Positions 32,389 to 41,409 of a stretch of DNA of 64,000 nt are shown here, one piece after another. Source of the stretch: an uncultured Roseovarius sp. (GTDB lineage Bacteria; Pseudomonadota; Alphaproteobacteria; Rhodobacterales; Rhodobacteraceae); contig CANMOU010000001.1 in the NCBI GenBank assembly GCA_947499555.1, positions 124,001 through 188,000 on the forward strand. The letters are read 5' to 3'. The translations under genes and the position numbers were made by a program. Each line of letters starts with the position of its first letter. The stretch's first letter is position 1. The notes beneath the pieces are model-generated. The model was given only the letters and a program-made list of their open reading frames with translations, was not told where the DNA came from and did no database searches.

Positions 32389-33075
32389 CTAAACGCCAAT
32401 GTAGCGTTCCGAGATATCCGGCTTAAGTTCGGATATCTCACCCCTCCAGGCCGTCTCTCCCCGGTTCAGAATGACCGCCCGATCGCAAATTTCCTTCATT
32501 TCTTTCAGCGACTTATCGATCAAGAGAATGGCGAGTCCGGTTTTCGCCTTGAGTTCACTGATCGCAGCCCAGATCTCTTGCCGAATGATGGGCGCCAACC
32601 CTTCGGTTGCCTCATCCAGGATCAGAAGGCGTGGATTGGTCATCAGCGCCCGACCGAATGCCAGCATTTGTTGCTCACCGCCTGACAGGGATGCGGCATA
32701 TTGCGACTGGCGTTCCTCAAGCCGCGGGAAAAGTGCGCCGACAGATTTCAGCGACCAGTCTCCGGGACGGGCGGCAGCCAAGAGGTTCTCACGCACCGTC
32801 AGATCACGAAAGCATCGCCGCCCCTCTGGCACAAGCCCAATGCCAAGTTGCGCCGCACGGTGGCTTGGAAGGGTCTGAAGATCGTGACCGTCGAAGATGA
32901 GCTCGCCTTCCGAGGCTATCATCCGGCATATGGCCTTAACAGTCGTGGTCTTGCCCATCCCGTTGCGCCCCATAAGAGCGACAACTTCACCGACCCGAAC
33001 CTCAAGGTTCACGCCAAATAGCGCCTGCGCAGTGCCATATCGCGCGGTCAGCCCTTTAACCTGGAGGAGGGTCAT
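32389..33075 (-). CDS. livF: ABC transporter ATP-binding protein, LivF-type
   Basis: A 228-residue ATPase of the branched-chain amino acid uptake family. Walker A is G36-R-N-G-M-G-K-T-T44 and the signature is L-S-G-G-E-Q-Q. After Walker B the usual L-L-V-E-Q-N is replaced by L-L-I-D-K-S, a variant of the switch region that occurs in some Liv-like systems. It pairs with the LivG ATPase upstream, overlapping it by four bases. It ends the operon. The system may take up amino acids, amides, urea or aromatic acids. Confidence 0.88.
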   Translation of the reverse strand: MTLLQVKGLTARYGTAQALFGVNLEVRVGEVVALMGRNGMGKTTTVKAICRMIASEGELIFDGHDLQTLPSHRAAQLGIGLVPEGRRCFRDLTVRENLLAAARPGDWSLKSVGALFPRLEERQSQYAASLSGGEQQMLAFGRALMTNPRLLILDEATEGLAPIIRQEIWAAISELKAKTGLAILLIDKSLKEMKEICDRAVILNRGETAWRGEISELKPDISERYIGV

Positions 33076-33821
33076 GCGCTCTCCCCCAGATAGGCCTCTT
33101 TGACCGCCGCGCTTTGTCTGATGTCCTTGACCGACCCGGTCGCAATGACGCGGCCGTAGACAAGAACGGTGATCCGGTCTGCGAGGGCGAAAACAGCATC
33201 CATGTCATGTTCGACAAGCAGGATCGGGGCCTCTCGACGCAGCCCATCAAGAAAGCTTGTCATCTGCTTGGAGCCTTCGGCGCCAAGCCCGGCCATGGGT
33301 TCGTCCATGACAAAGACTTTGGGGGAAAGCGTAAGCGCAACGGCCACTTCAAGCTGGCGTCGTTGGCCATGGCTCAGATCGGCTGTCCGCTTCCCGGCAT
33401 GCTCGGTAAGGTCCACGCGCTCCAATGCGGCCATGGCGCGTTCGCGGAGGTCAGTGTCTTTGAGGACAGGCCGCCAAAACCGCCAGGGTCGCCCGGCCGC
33501 ACCAATGGCACCCAATATCGCGTTTTCCAGAACCGTGTCTTCCATCGCCAAAGCCGAGATCTGAAACGTCCGCCCAAGGCCCTGCTGCGCCCGCGCTTTT
33601 GTGTTGAGCTGACTGACGTCACGCCCCAAAAGCTCGACACGGCCAGCATCGGGCCTCAATCCGCCGCAGATTTGCGCGATCAGCGTGGATTTGCCCGCAC
33701 CATTGGGGCCGATAACGGCGTGAATCTCTCCAGGCTGCAGGTCTATCGACACATTATCCGTGGCCGAGAGGGCGCCAAAGCGCTTGCATAACCCATGCGT
33801 GGCCAGAACCGGTTCAGACAT
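33072..33821 (-). CDS. livG: ABC transporter ATP-binding protein, LivG-type
   Basis: A 249-residue ATPase. Walker A is G38-P-N-G-A-G-K-S-T46, the signature L-S-H-G-Q-R-R-Q-L, and L-L-V-E-H-D-M-D holds the switch His. LivG-type proteins form the heterodimeric ATPase with LivF at the inner membrane. Eight bases overlap with the permease upstream and four with livF downstream. Confidence 0.9.
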   Translation of the reverse strand: MSEPVLATHGLCKRFGALSATDNVSIDLQPGEIHAVIGPNGAGKSTLIAQICGGLRPDAGRVELLGRDVSQLNTKARAQQGLGRTFQISALAMEDTVLENAILGAIGAAGRPWRFWRPVLKDTDLRERAMAALERVDLTEHAGKRTADLSHGQRRQLEVAVALTLSPKVFVMDEPMAGLGAEGSKQMTSFLDGLRREAPILLVEHDMDAVFALADRITVLVYGRVIATGSVKDIRQSAAVKEAYLGESA

Positions 33822-34797
33822 GCGCGCCCTCCTTGCCGGTCAAGAGCCCGATCAGCCCCCCGCGCGCGAAAAGCACGATCACCAGAAGGATCACCCCAAG
33901 CCAGATGTGCCAGAAATCGGTGAGCCCTCCAAGCCAGTGCTCCAGCGCCACAAAAAGGCACGCGCCGATCACCGGGCCCATCAACCGGCCAACGCCGCCG
34001 ATGATGATCAAGACAATCAACTCGCCCGAAAGCTGCCAGCTGAACATGGTCGGGCTGACAAACCGGTTGAGATCGGCAAAAAGCGCGCCTGCCAACCCGG
34101 TAATTGCGCCAGAGATGATGAAAGCAACCAGTTTAAGCCGCATTGGGTTCAAACCCACGGTCTCAACCCGTTCCGGCACCTGCCGTGCTGCATTCAACGC
34201 CAGGCCAAACGGCGAGGCCTGCAGGCGATGAAACAGCACAAGCGCCAGACAAAGAGCGACGAAACAGACGGCGAAGAACTGCGCGGGCACAAGCGTGTTC
34301 ACGCCGGGAAAACCGTTGCGCACATAGATAGACAGGCCATCCTCACCGCCATAGGCGCTCCAGGAGATCGAGAAATAGAAAAACATCTGCCCGAAGGCCA
34401 GCGTGATCATAATAAAATACACGCCTGTCGTGCGCAGGCTCAGAAGCCCGATTATCCAGGCGGCCAATGCCGAGATGATCACAGCGACGAGCCAGATGAC
34501 CGGCATCGACTTGGTTCCGGGCAGGGTGAAGAGCCCAAGATCCAGTGGCGTGAAGGTTTGCGCGTGTGACGCCAGAATGCCCATCGCGTAGCCGCCAAGA
34601 CCGAAAAACGCGGCATGTCCAAGGCTGACCAACCCGCCGATGCCAAGCGCGATATTCAGGCCGACAGCTGCCAGGGCAAGAATCGTGACGCGCGTGAGAA
34701 GCGTTATGGTAAACGGCTCATCGGCCAGAATTGCATAAGCCAACACAGCCAGAATACCGGCAATCACCGTGCCATTGATCCACCGTTCCGCGATCAT
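33814..34797 (-). CDS. livM: ABC transporter permease, LivM-type
   Basis: A 327-residue permease with about ten membrane spans. The conserved L-S-L-R-T-T-G-V-Y-F-I-M-I-T-L-A region is the LivM hallmark. It overlaps livH upstream by four bases and livG downstream by eight. It forms the channel with LivH. Confidence 0.88.
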   Translation of the reverse strand: MIAERWINGTVIAGILAVLAYAILADEPFTITLLTRVTILALAAVGLNIALGIGGLVSLGHAAFFGLGGYAMGILASHAQTFTPLDLGLFTLPGTKSMPVIWLVAVIISALAAWIIGLLSLRTTGVYFIMITLAFGQMFFYFSISWSAYGGEDGLSIYVRNGFPGVNTLVPAQFFAVCFVALCLALVLFHRLQASPFGLALNAARQVPERVETVGLNPMRLKLVAFIISGAITGLAGALFADLNRFVSPTMFSWQLSGELIVLIIIGGVGRLMGPVIGACLFVALEHWLGGLTDFWHIWLGVILLVIVLFARGGLIGLLTGKEGAHV

Positions 34798-35714
34798 GCG
34801 CGCGCTCCGAATAGCCCCGTGGGCCGCCAGATCAGCACCACACCCATCAGGATGTAGACCGCCATGGACGCCAGCGCCGAGCCTGTCTGTGTAGCGGCCC
34901 CGCTTTCCATGAAAATCTTGAAAAGTTCAGGCAGAAAAATACCGCCCAGCGTATCGGTCAGGCCGACAAGGATGGCACCGATAAAGGCCCCTTTGATCGA
35001 TCCGATTCCACCGATGACGATCACGACGAAGGCCAAGATCAACACTGGCTCCCCCATGCCCACCTGCACCGATTGGATGGCTCCGACGAGCGCGCCTGCA
35101 AGCCCTGCCAGCGCCGCGCCAAGCGCGAAGACCAGCGTGTAAAGCGCCGAGATATTTACCCCCAAAGCCGCAATCATCTCGCGGTCATTCTCGCCGGCCC
35201 GGATCTGGATGCCAATCCGCGTGCGGGCCGTCAGCCACCAAAGCCCGGCGGCCACCAAAAGCCCAATCAGGATCAGTGCAAGCCGGTAAAGCGGATACTT
35301 GATCCCGCCCGGCAGGCTGACCGGGCCGGACAGGTAATCGGGGATGTCGAGAAACAGCGGAAAAGACCCGAAGATCCACCGTGTGCCTTCGGAAAAGATC
35401 AGGATAAGGGCAAAGGTTGCGAGCACCTGATCGAGATGCGCCTTGCCGTAAAGCCTTCGGATCACGGTGATTTCCACCAAGGCACCGGCCACTGCCGCCG
35501 CTGCCAGAGCGGCAGCAAGCGCAAGAAGGAACGAACCTGTCGCACCTGCAACCGCCGCGGCAGCAAATGCGCCAACCATGTAAAGCGAGCCATGTGCGAG
35601 ATTGATCAGCCCCATCACGCCGAAGATCAGCGTGAGCCCGGCGGCCATCAGAAACAGCATCACCCCGAACTGAAGCCCGTTCAGGATCTGCTCGATGAAA
35701 AGCAGTGTGGTCAC
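34794..35714 (-). CDS. livH: ABC transporter permease, LivH-type
   Basis: A 306-residue permease with about eight spans. G-L-I-N-L-A-H-G-S-L-Y-M-V-G near residue 40 is diagnostic for LivH. It is the first gene of the four-gene operon and is divergent from the desaturase across a 236-bp gap. No periplasmic binding protein gene lies in or next to the operon, so the specificity component must be elsewhere. Confidence 0.88.
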   Translation of the reverse strand: MTTLLFIEQILNGLQFGVMLFLMAAGLTLIFGVMGLINLAHGSLYMVGAFAAAAVAGATGSFLLALAAALAAAAVAGALVEITVIRRLYGKAHLDQVLATFALILIFSEGTRWIFGSFPLFLDIPDYLSGPVSLPGGIKYPLYRLALILIGLLVAAGLWWLTARTRIGIQIRAGENDREMIAALGVNISALYTLVFALGAALAGLAGALVGAIQSVQVGMGEPVLILAFVVIVIGGIGSIKGAFIGAILVGLTDTLGGIFLPELFKIFMESGAATQTGSALASMAVYILMGVVLIWRPTGLFGARA

Positions 35715-35950
35715 CTCAGCCCTTACCCCCGCTCCGGCGCTTCATGCGCTTTGTCGCCCTCCCCAGAGCATTGCTTTCGTCTGTCTGCTTCAAAACGCGA
35801 AATTAGGCCGAAATGTCAATGCCCGGAACCGGATCAGCCCGGTTTGGCGCATAAGACAACAGGACGGCCTATGGATGACGCAAGAAACCGGTTGTAGTAT
35901 CGCACGGACGCGGCCAACCCGCTTGTGAACCAGAGATAAAGACAGGGTCA

Positions 35951-36886
35951 ATGACATCACCGCCGGATTCTGAGGCAAATTTCGATCACAAGATCTTTGT
36001 CAAAACGCTCTCTCCCGCCTTGCGGGCGGAACTGACCGAAGCGCGCGATGGCACGTCATTGACCCATCTGACCCTGCACGGTCTGGCCCTTCTGCTCATG
36101 GTGGGCCTTGTTGGTTTCGCGGCTCCCCTCTGGCCGCTCTGGATGCTTGGCCTGGGCATCCTGATCTCGTTTCTCTTTACGATTGAGCACGAAGCGACGC
36201 ACCACACGGTTGTCTCAGGCCCAAAACTCAATGACTGGATCGGTCGGTTCTGCGGCTTGGCCATCTTGCTGCCCTTCGAGTGGTTTCGCTACTTTCACCT
36301 AGCGCATCACCGCCACACGAATATTCCGGGAAAAGACCCCGAACTTATGGGCGGTCCGCGCCCCGACACCTGGCCGGCCTTTCTTCTGCATATTTCCGGC
36401 TTGCCATACTGGATCGCCATGATCCGCGCGCTCGTGCGCAATGCGTCGGGTGCACCGCTGGAGGATTTCGTGCCAAAGGGCGCGATCCCACGCATCCGGC
36501 GTGAGGCCCGGGTGATGCTGGCGCTATACAGTCTGGCCGGGCTTAGCCTGATCTGGACACCTTTTCTTCTCTGGGTCTGGATTCTGCCTGCCTTGCTGGG
36601 CCAACCCTTTCTGCGTCTTTTCCTGCTGGCAGAGCATGGCCATTGTCCCTTTGTGGCCAACATGTTTGAAAACACCCGCACCACCTTTACCAATCGCGTG
36701 GTGCGCTATCTGACCTGGAACGCGTCATACCATGTCGAACACCACACGCTGCCCATGGTGCCGAGCTATAACCTTCCTTTGCTGCATGAACATATGCAGA
36801 AGCATCTAAAAGTCACCTCGTCGGGATATGTCGCGTTTTCCGTGGAATACCCAAAGGGTTTCCAGACCGGGGAACCTGCGAAATAA
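35951..36886 (+). CDS. Membrane fatty-acid desaturase/hydroxylase family protein
   Basis: A 311-residue membrane di-iron protein with the three histidine boxes HEATHH (80-85), HLAHHRHTN (116-124) and HVEHH (261-265), plus an extra E-H-G-H at 228-231. Several hydrophobic segments (about 43-62, 66-78, 185-210) anchor it in the inner membrane. The family introduces double bonds or hydroxyls into fatty acids or carotenoids using oxygen. It is alone on its strand. The substrate is not readable; fatty-acid desaturation is the default call. Confidence 0.83.
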   Translation: MTSPPDSEANFDHKIFVKTLSPALRAELTEARDGTSLTHLTLHGLALLLMVGLVGFAAPLWPLWMLGLGILISFLFTIEHEATHHTVVSGPKLNDWIGRFCGLAILLPFEWFRYFHLAHHRHTNIPGKDPELMGGPRPDTWPAFLLHISGLPYWIAMIRALVRNASGAPLEDFVPKGAIPRIRREARVMLALYSLAGLSLIWTPFLLWVWILPALLGQPFLRLFLLAEHGHCPFVANMFENTRTTFTNRVVRYLTWNASYHVEHHTLPMVPSYNLPLLHEHMQKHLKVTSSGYVAFSVEYPKGFQTGEPAK

Positions 36887-36959
36887 CCTTTTCTCCGGTT
36901 TCAAAATGGTTAGATAAGGCGCACACCGTTTAAGCCGCACCATAGTGACCTCAGCCCGC

Positions 36960-37961
36960 ATGTCGTTGATGCCCAAACCTCAAATTGCAGCCCGCCTATC
37001 CGTCGCGCCTATGATGGACTGGACGGACAGGCATTGCCGGTACTTGCACCGCCTCTTATCTCGCGAGGTGCTGCTATATACGGAAATGGTGACGGCACCG
37101 GCCCTGGTGCGGGGCGGTGCGCTGCATCTGCTGGACTATTCACCCGAGGAGCATCCCGTCGCGCTGCAATTGGGCGGCTCGGACCCTGCCGAGCTGGCAC
37201 AGGCCGCGCGGCTTGGGGCGCAAGCGGGGTACGATGAGATCAATCTGAATGTGGGTTGCCCCAGTGATCGTGTGCAATCCGGCACCTTCGGGGCGGTGTT
37301 GATGAAAGAGCCCGATCTTGTGGCCGAGTGCTGTGCGGCGATGATTGAGGCGGTCGATGTCGAAGTCGCGGTGAAATGCCGGCTTGGGGTCGATGATCAG
37401 GACCCTGAGATCGCCCTGCCTGAATTTCTGTCTCGCGTGTCCGCCGCCGGGGTTGGGCGGGTCATCATTCATGCCCGCAAAGCCTGGCTCAAGGGGCTGA
37501 GCCCTAAGGAAAACCGAGACATTCCACCGCTCGATTACGACCTGGCGCTGAAGATGAAAGAGCTGTTTCCAAGCCTGCATATCTCCGTGAATGGCGGCGT
37601 TGCCTCTCTCAAAGAGGCACAGGGCTTTCTGGATCAGGGCTTTGATGGCGTGATGCTGGGACGGGCGGCCTATCACCAACCGGTTGATATTCTGGGCAGT
37701 GCAGATCGTATGATTTTTGGCTCCGGCCGTCCGGACCAGACTGGTGAGGATGCGGTACGCGCCATGATCCCTTATATCGAGGCCCATCTTGCCTCTGGCG
37801 GCAAACTGCATCAGATCACGCGCCATATGTTGGGTCTTTTCGCCGGGCAGCCCGGAGCGCGCGCCTGGCGGCGGGTGCTCTCTGAGGGGGCCACGCGCCC
37901 GGGCGCCGGGTCGGAACTTGTCGAGGCCGCTTTGGCCGAAATCACGGGCGTGGCCGCGTGA
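36960..37961 (+). CDS. dusA: tRNA-dihydrouridine synthase A
   Basis: A 333-residue FMN enzyme that reduces uridine 20/20a of tRNA. S-V-A-P-M-M-D-W-T-D-R-H is the DusA N-terminal signature and N-V-G-C-P-S holds the catalytic cysteine. A-R-K-A-W-L-K-G-L-S-P-K-E-N-R is DusA-type, distinguishing it from DusB and DusC. Starts at 36945 (GTG), 36960 and 36969 are all possible and none has a strong ribosome site. It overlaps the next gene by four bases (GTGA). Confidence 0.92.
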   Translation: MSLMPKPQIAARLSVAPMMDWTDRHCRYLHRLLSREVLLYTEMVTAPALVRGGALHLLDYSPEEHPVALQLGGSDPAELAQAARLGAQAGYDEINLNVGCPSDRVQSGTFGAVLMKEPDLVAECCAAMIEAVDVEVAVKCRLGVDDQDPEIALPEFLSRVSAAGVGRVIIHARKAWLKGLSPKENRDIPPLDYDLALKMKELFPSLHISVNGGVASLKEAQGFLDQGFDGVMLGRAAYHQPVDILGSADRMIFGSGRPDQTGEDAVRAMIPYIEAHLASGGKLHQITRHMLGLFAGQPGARAWRRVLSEGATRPGAGSELVEAALAEITGVAA

Positions 37962-38740
37962 GTGCTTTCCTTGAAAAAGGCTGGGCGCTCTTTGACGCCG
38001 AGCCCGATGTCGCAGCCTGGACCAGGGCCGCGTTTGAGGTGGCAAAACCTCTGGTCAGGGCCCCGGAAGCACAGCATTGGCTGCGCTGCGAAGGCACATG
38101 GTTTGTGGGCGTTGATACGCTGCCAAATGATGCAACGGGACAGCTCAAGGGGTCAAAACCCCTCTCCGGCAAAGCTTTGTCCGAGGCCACCGCTCTTTAT
38201 GGAAACCTGCCTTTGCATCGCGGTCAGGTCTCGGTCATCTATCCCGGTTATCCCAAACCCCGTGAGGGCGAAGGTGAGGCGGCCTTTGCCTATCGGTTGA
38301 AGCGCGATGCGGCGCATGTAGATGGGCTTTTGGCTGAAGGGCCGCAGAAGCGGCGTTTTCTCAAAGAGCGGCATGCCTACATTCTGGGCCTGCCCTTGAC
38401 CGATACCAGTGAGGGGGCGAGCCCCCTGTCGGTCTGGGAAGGCAGCCATCATGTGATGCGCGCGGCCTTTGGTGAGGCGCTTGGGCACCTGCCCGAAGAA
38501 GACTGGGATCAGGTGGACCTGACCGATCTCTACAAAGCCACGCGCCGCAAGGTGTTTGAAACCTGCCCGCGTCGCCTTTTGCCTGCAAAACTCGGAGAGG
38601 CGTATCTGATCCACCGGCATGCGCTGCATGGCGTGGCCCCATGGGGTGAAGGCGCGCAGGCACCCGAGGAAGGGCGCATGATCGCTTACTTCCGTCCCGA
38701 ATGGCCCGTGCCATCCGATCAATGGCTTGTCGCGCCGTGA
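37958..38740 (+). CDS. Phytanoyl-CoA dioxygenase-like hypothetical protein
   Basis: A 260-residue soluble protein. H-V-D near residue 112 and H-R-H-A-L-H-G-V-A-P-W near 220 resemble the H-x-D...H iron site of PhyH-type 2-oxoglutarate oxygenases, with a possible 2-oxoglutarate-binding Arg in M-I-A-Y-F-R-P-E. The match is by eye and moderate. It begins with GTG overlapping the dusA stop and its own stop overlaps the next start, so it is in a small operon with dusA. Confidence 0.6.
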   Translation: MSAFLEKGWALFDAEPDVAAWTRAAFEVAKPLVRAPEAQHWLRCEGTWFVGVDTLPNDATGQLKGSKPLSGKALSEATALYGNLPLHRGQVSVIYPGYPKPREGEGEAAFAYRLKRDAAHVDGLLAEGPQKRRFLKERHAYILGLPLTDTSEGASPLSVWEGSHHVMRAAFGEALGHLPEEDWDQVDLTDLYKATRRKVFETCPRRLLPAKLGEAYLIHRHALHGVAPWGEGAQAPEEGRMIAYFRPEWPVPSDQWLVAP

Positions 38741-39264
38741 AACGGCTTCTTTTTCTGCCGGTTCTGCTGGTCGCGGCTTGCTGTATGGCCGCGCTCTATG
38801 GCGCTGTTCACAACCAGCTTTCCTACACCGTCGCGCCGGGGTATTTTCACGAGTTCAAGTTTCTGCAATTCCGGCTGCCGCCTGACGCGTGGACGCGGGT
38901 TGGGGCCTCGTGGATAGGTGTTCTGGCCAGCTGGTGGATGGGGTTGATCCTTGCTGTGCCAATTTTCTGCGCGGCGCTTTTCGTCAAAGGCGATAGCGCA
39001 TTCATCCGCGCGTTCCTGACTGCCACCATCATCGTGCTGAGCACAACTTTGGTAATCGGTCTCGGCGCTTTGGCGATGGCCTACATGACCTTCACACCCG
39101 ATAACCTGCCTTGGTGGATGGACGGTTGGGACGTCAGTAACCCGGTTGCCTTCGCGCGCGCAGGTCAGATGCACAATTTCAGCTATCTCGGGGGATTGAT
39201 TGGTACAGGTCTTGGTCTGATTTGGGTCATCCAAGCCGCATGGCGTTCGCGCCGCGCTGCCTAA
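38737..39264 (+). CDS. Hypothetical four-span membrane protein
   Basis: A 175-residue protein from a GTG at 38737 that overlaps the previous stop (GTGA). Hydrophobic segments at about 3-23, 56-80, 90-115 and 150-168. I do not recognise the family. A longer form from 38701 would overlap the upstream gene by 40 bases and is not preferred. Its end overlaps the end of the convergent DUF1289 gene by four bases. Confidence 0.65.
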   Translation: MKRLLFLPVLLVAACCMAALYGAVHNQLSYTVAPGYFHEFKFLQFRLPPDAWTRVGASWIGVLASWWMGLILAVPIFCAALFVKGDSAFIRAFLTATIIVLSTTLVIGLGALAMAYMTFTPDNLPWWMDGWDVSNPVAFARAGQMHNFSYLGGLIGTGLGLIWVIQAAWRSRRAA

Positions 39265-39500
39265 CCGCGCTTCAACCGCGCAGAACGTCCGCCCCGGCGT
39301 TTGCGCAGCAACGACGTCCGGTCGGGCAGGGCCGCCATGATCTCGCGCCTTTCGTCACGGCTCATCTTGGACCACCGGCTGATCTCATCAATCGTGCGAA
39401 AACACCCCGTACAGATACGCGCCTCGGGGTGCACAACGCAGATGCGCACACAGGGACTTTCAATCTCGTCCCGCGTCCAGACTGGCGTGTTGTCGTTCAA
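39261..39500 (-). CDS. DUF1289 domain protein
   Basis: A 79-residue protein with the DUF1289 pattern: S-P-C-V-R-I-C-x(n)-C-T-G-C-F-R-T-I-D-E-I-x-x-W. Four cysteines (17, 21, 30 and 33 or close) suggest a small metal or iron-sulfur site. Function of the family is unknown. It overlaps the end of ruvX by four bases. Confidence 0.88.
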   Translation of the reverse strand: MNDNTPVWTRDEIESPCVRICVVHPEARICTGCFRTIDEISRWSKMSRDERREIMAALPDRTSLLRKRRGGRSARLKRG

Positions 39501-39976
39501 GAAGGTTGGTCCTTTAGATGTCGCAAGCGATCCAGCGCTCCTTGCAGAATATAGGCTGCCGCGACCGCATCGATAACCTCAGAGCGACGTTTTCGGGTCA
39601 AATCGGCCTCAAGCAGTGCCCTTTCTGCCGCAACCGTCGAAAGGCGCTCATCCCAGAAAGTGATGGGAAGCTCTGTCAGATTCGCCAGATTTCTCGCAAA
39701 GGCGCGTGTTGATTGCGCCCTGGGGCCTTCTGAGCCGTCCATATTCCGGGGCAGGCCCAAAACGACGCCGGCCGCGTCGCGCATCTCCGCTAACTCCAGA
39801 ACGCGTGCCGCGTCCGACGTGAATTTCTGGCGTTTGATCGTCTCAACAGAGCTTGCCGTGCTCAATAGTCCGTCAGAGGCGGCAACGCCGATGGTCTTGG
39901 TGCCCAGATCGAGACCAATCAATGGCCGCATGCTCGGCAGGACTGCCGCGAAGCCAGAGATCTCGTCGAAGATCAT
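39497..39976 (-). CDS. ruvX: Holliday junction resolvase RuvX (YqgF)
   Basis: A 159-residue RNase-H-fold protein. I-G-L-D-L-G-T-K-T-I-G-V-A carries the first catalytic Asp, G-L-P-R-N-M-D-G the second strand, and F-W-D-E-R-L-S-T the third; I-D-A-V-A-A closes the site. Its roles are in Holliday junction or rRNA processing. The ATG at 39976 overlaps the ccmI stop; an internal Met at 39931 gives a more usual N-terminus and is possible. Confidence 0.9.
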   Translation of the reverse strand: MIFDEISGFAAVLPSMRPLIGLDLGTKTIGVAASDGLLSTASSVETIKRQKFTSDAARVLELAEMRDAAGVVLGLPRNMDGSEGPRAQSTRAFARNLANLTELPITFWDERLSTVAAERALLEADLTRKRRSEVIDAVAAAYILQGALDRLRHLKDQPS

Positions 39977-41202
39977 TCCACAAATCCGGCTTCCTTGGCC
40001 GCGTTTTCCATGATTTCCAGATTTTCGGGATCTCCGGCAAAAATCTCGCGCGCGCGGGCAAGCGCGTCGCGCACCGCAGGCTCATCACCAAGAACCGCGT
40101 AGGCGTTGATCAAGCGCGCCCATTCACCCGGGGTGCCGCCCTCGGCGCGAATGCGCTCGTCAAGCCCGGCCACCATGCCCCGGATCATCGCTTCACGATC
40201 TTCCGGGCTCATGTCCCGCGCGGCGGTCATATCGGCCAACGTTGGCCCCGAGCGGCGGTTTTCATCGGGTAATTGATAGCGCGCAACGCCCGCCCGCCAG
40301 GCCAGTTCCTCGATCTGCTCTCGTATCAGTGGCACCCAGGGTGCATCTGACGTACTTTCGCGCAAAAGCGTGTCCCACGTACGAAAGGCCATGTCCGGGC
40401 GGTCAACCTGCATCAGGTAAAGCCCCATGTAATACCGCGCCCGCGGCTCTTGCGGATTGCGGCTCAGCGCTTCGCGCAGTGCCGTCTCCGCCTCTGCCGA
40501 GACAAACCCGCCCGTGGCGGAAATCATCATATCGGCCAGTTCCGCAAAATCCTCTGCCGTGGCGGTATCCCCTTTCAGGGCGATCATCTGCGATTGCGCC
40601 ACATGGGCCGCCGCCAAATTGCCAATCGACGCTTCCGTCCGCGCCAAGAGCTGCAGACCCTGAAGATCCTCAGGACGACCTGCGACAGTGTCGCGCAACT
40701 GGTCAATCAAGGCCCGATAATCAGCAGGCACATCGTCGCCCATCTCGAAAGCGGGCAGCCGTGCTTCCAGCTCTTGTTGAGCAGGGCGGTTGGCACGTGC
40801 CTGCTCCGAGGCGGCGATGCGCGTCTGCAAAGGCAGGTCGCGGTAACCGGGGGTCCCCATACGGGTGTAAATCAGGGCGGCACCGGCCACGACGGCGATG
40901 GCTCCGAAACCAACCAGAAAACGAAGCCCGTTTGAGTGCGAAACGGTCTTGCCGTCAGCCGCCTGAAGCTGCGCGTCTGCCGCAAGGATCCGACGGGAGA
41001 CTTCTGCGCGAATACGCTCGGCATCCTCCTGCGCAATCACACCGCGCGCCAAATCGCGTTCAACTTCCTTAAGCTGATCGCGATAGACCTGCAGGTCATA
41101 GACGGCGGGCGGCACATTGGACGCGCCGCCCCGAAGCCCATAAAGCCCCAGAACCGTGGCACATATCAGCGCCAGCAGAGTCGCGATAATCCAGAAAACC
41201 AT
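39973..41202 (-). CDS. ccmI: Cytochrome c maturation protein CcmI
   Basis: A 409-residue protein with a membrane span at the very N-terminus (residues 2-21), a cytoplasmic coiled segment (Y-R-D-Q-L-K-E-V-E-R-D), a second span around 95-112, and a long periplasmic TPR-rich domain. CcmI holds apocytochrome c for heme attachment. The other ccm genes (ccmABCDG) are 19 kb away at 59980-62694. It is divergent from the sarcosine oxidase operon across 207 bp. Confidence 0.9.
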   Translation of the reverse strand: MVFWIIATLLALICATVLGLYGLRGGASNVPPAVYDLQVYRDQLKEVERDLARGVIAQEDAERIRAEVSRRILAADAQLQAADGKTVSHSNGLRFLVGFGAIAVVAGAALIYTRMGTPGYRDLPLQTRIAASEQARANRPAQQELEARLPAFEMGDDVPADYRALIDQLRDTVAGRPEDLQGLQLLARTEASIGNLAAAHVAQSQMIALKGDTATAEDFAELADMMISATGGFVSAEAETALREALSRNPQEPRARYYMGLYLMQVDRPDMAFRTWDTLLRESTSDAPWVPLIREQIEELAWRAGVARYQLPDENRRSGPTLADMTAARDMSPEDREAMIRGMVAGLDERIRAEGGTPGEWARLINAYAVLGDEPAVRDALARAREIFAGDPENLEIMENAAKEAGFVE

Positions 41203-41409
41203 GCCATTCCCTCACTTGGCAGACATGTAACCCCGACAGCCGTAGAGAAAAAGGGGCAAGTGGTTATAACTATTCAAGCGTCGCAACGCGCGGAATGTCG
41301 CAAATCGCCCCATTGATGCCGCCCGCAGTATCCTTCAAAAATGGACGGTGTCGCATATCCACCTTGGGACGTTATGTTCGCGAATCCGTCCCTTTTTCGG
41401 AGGCTCCGC

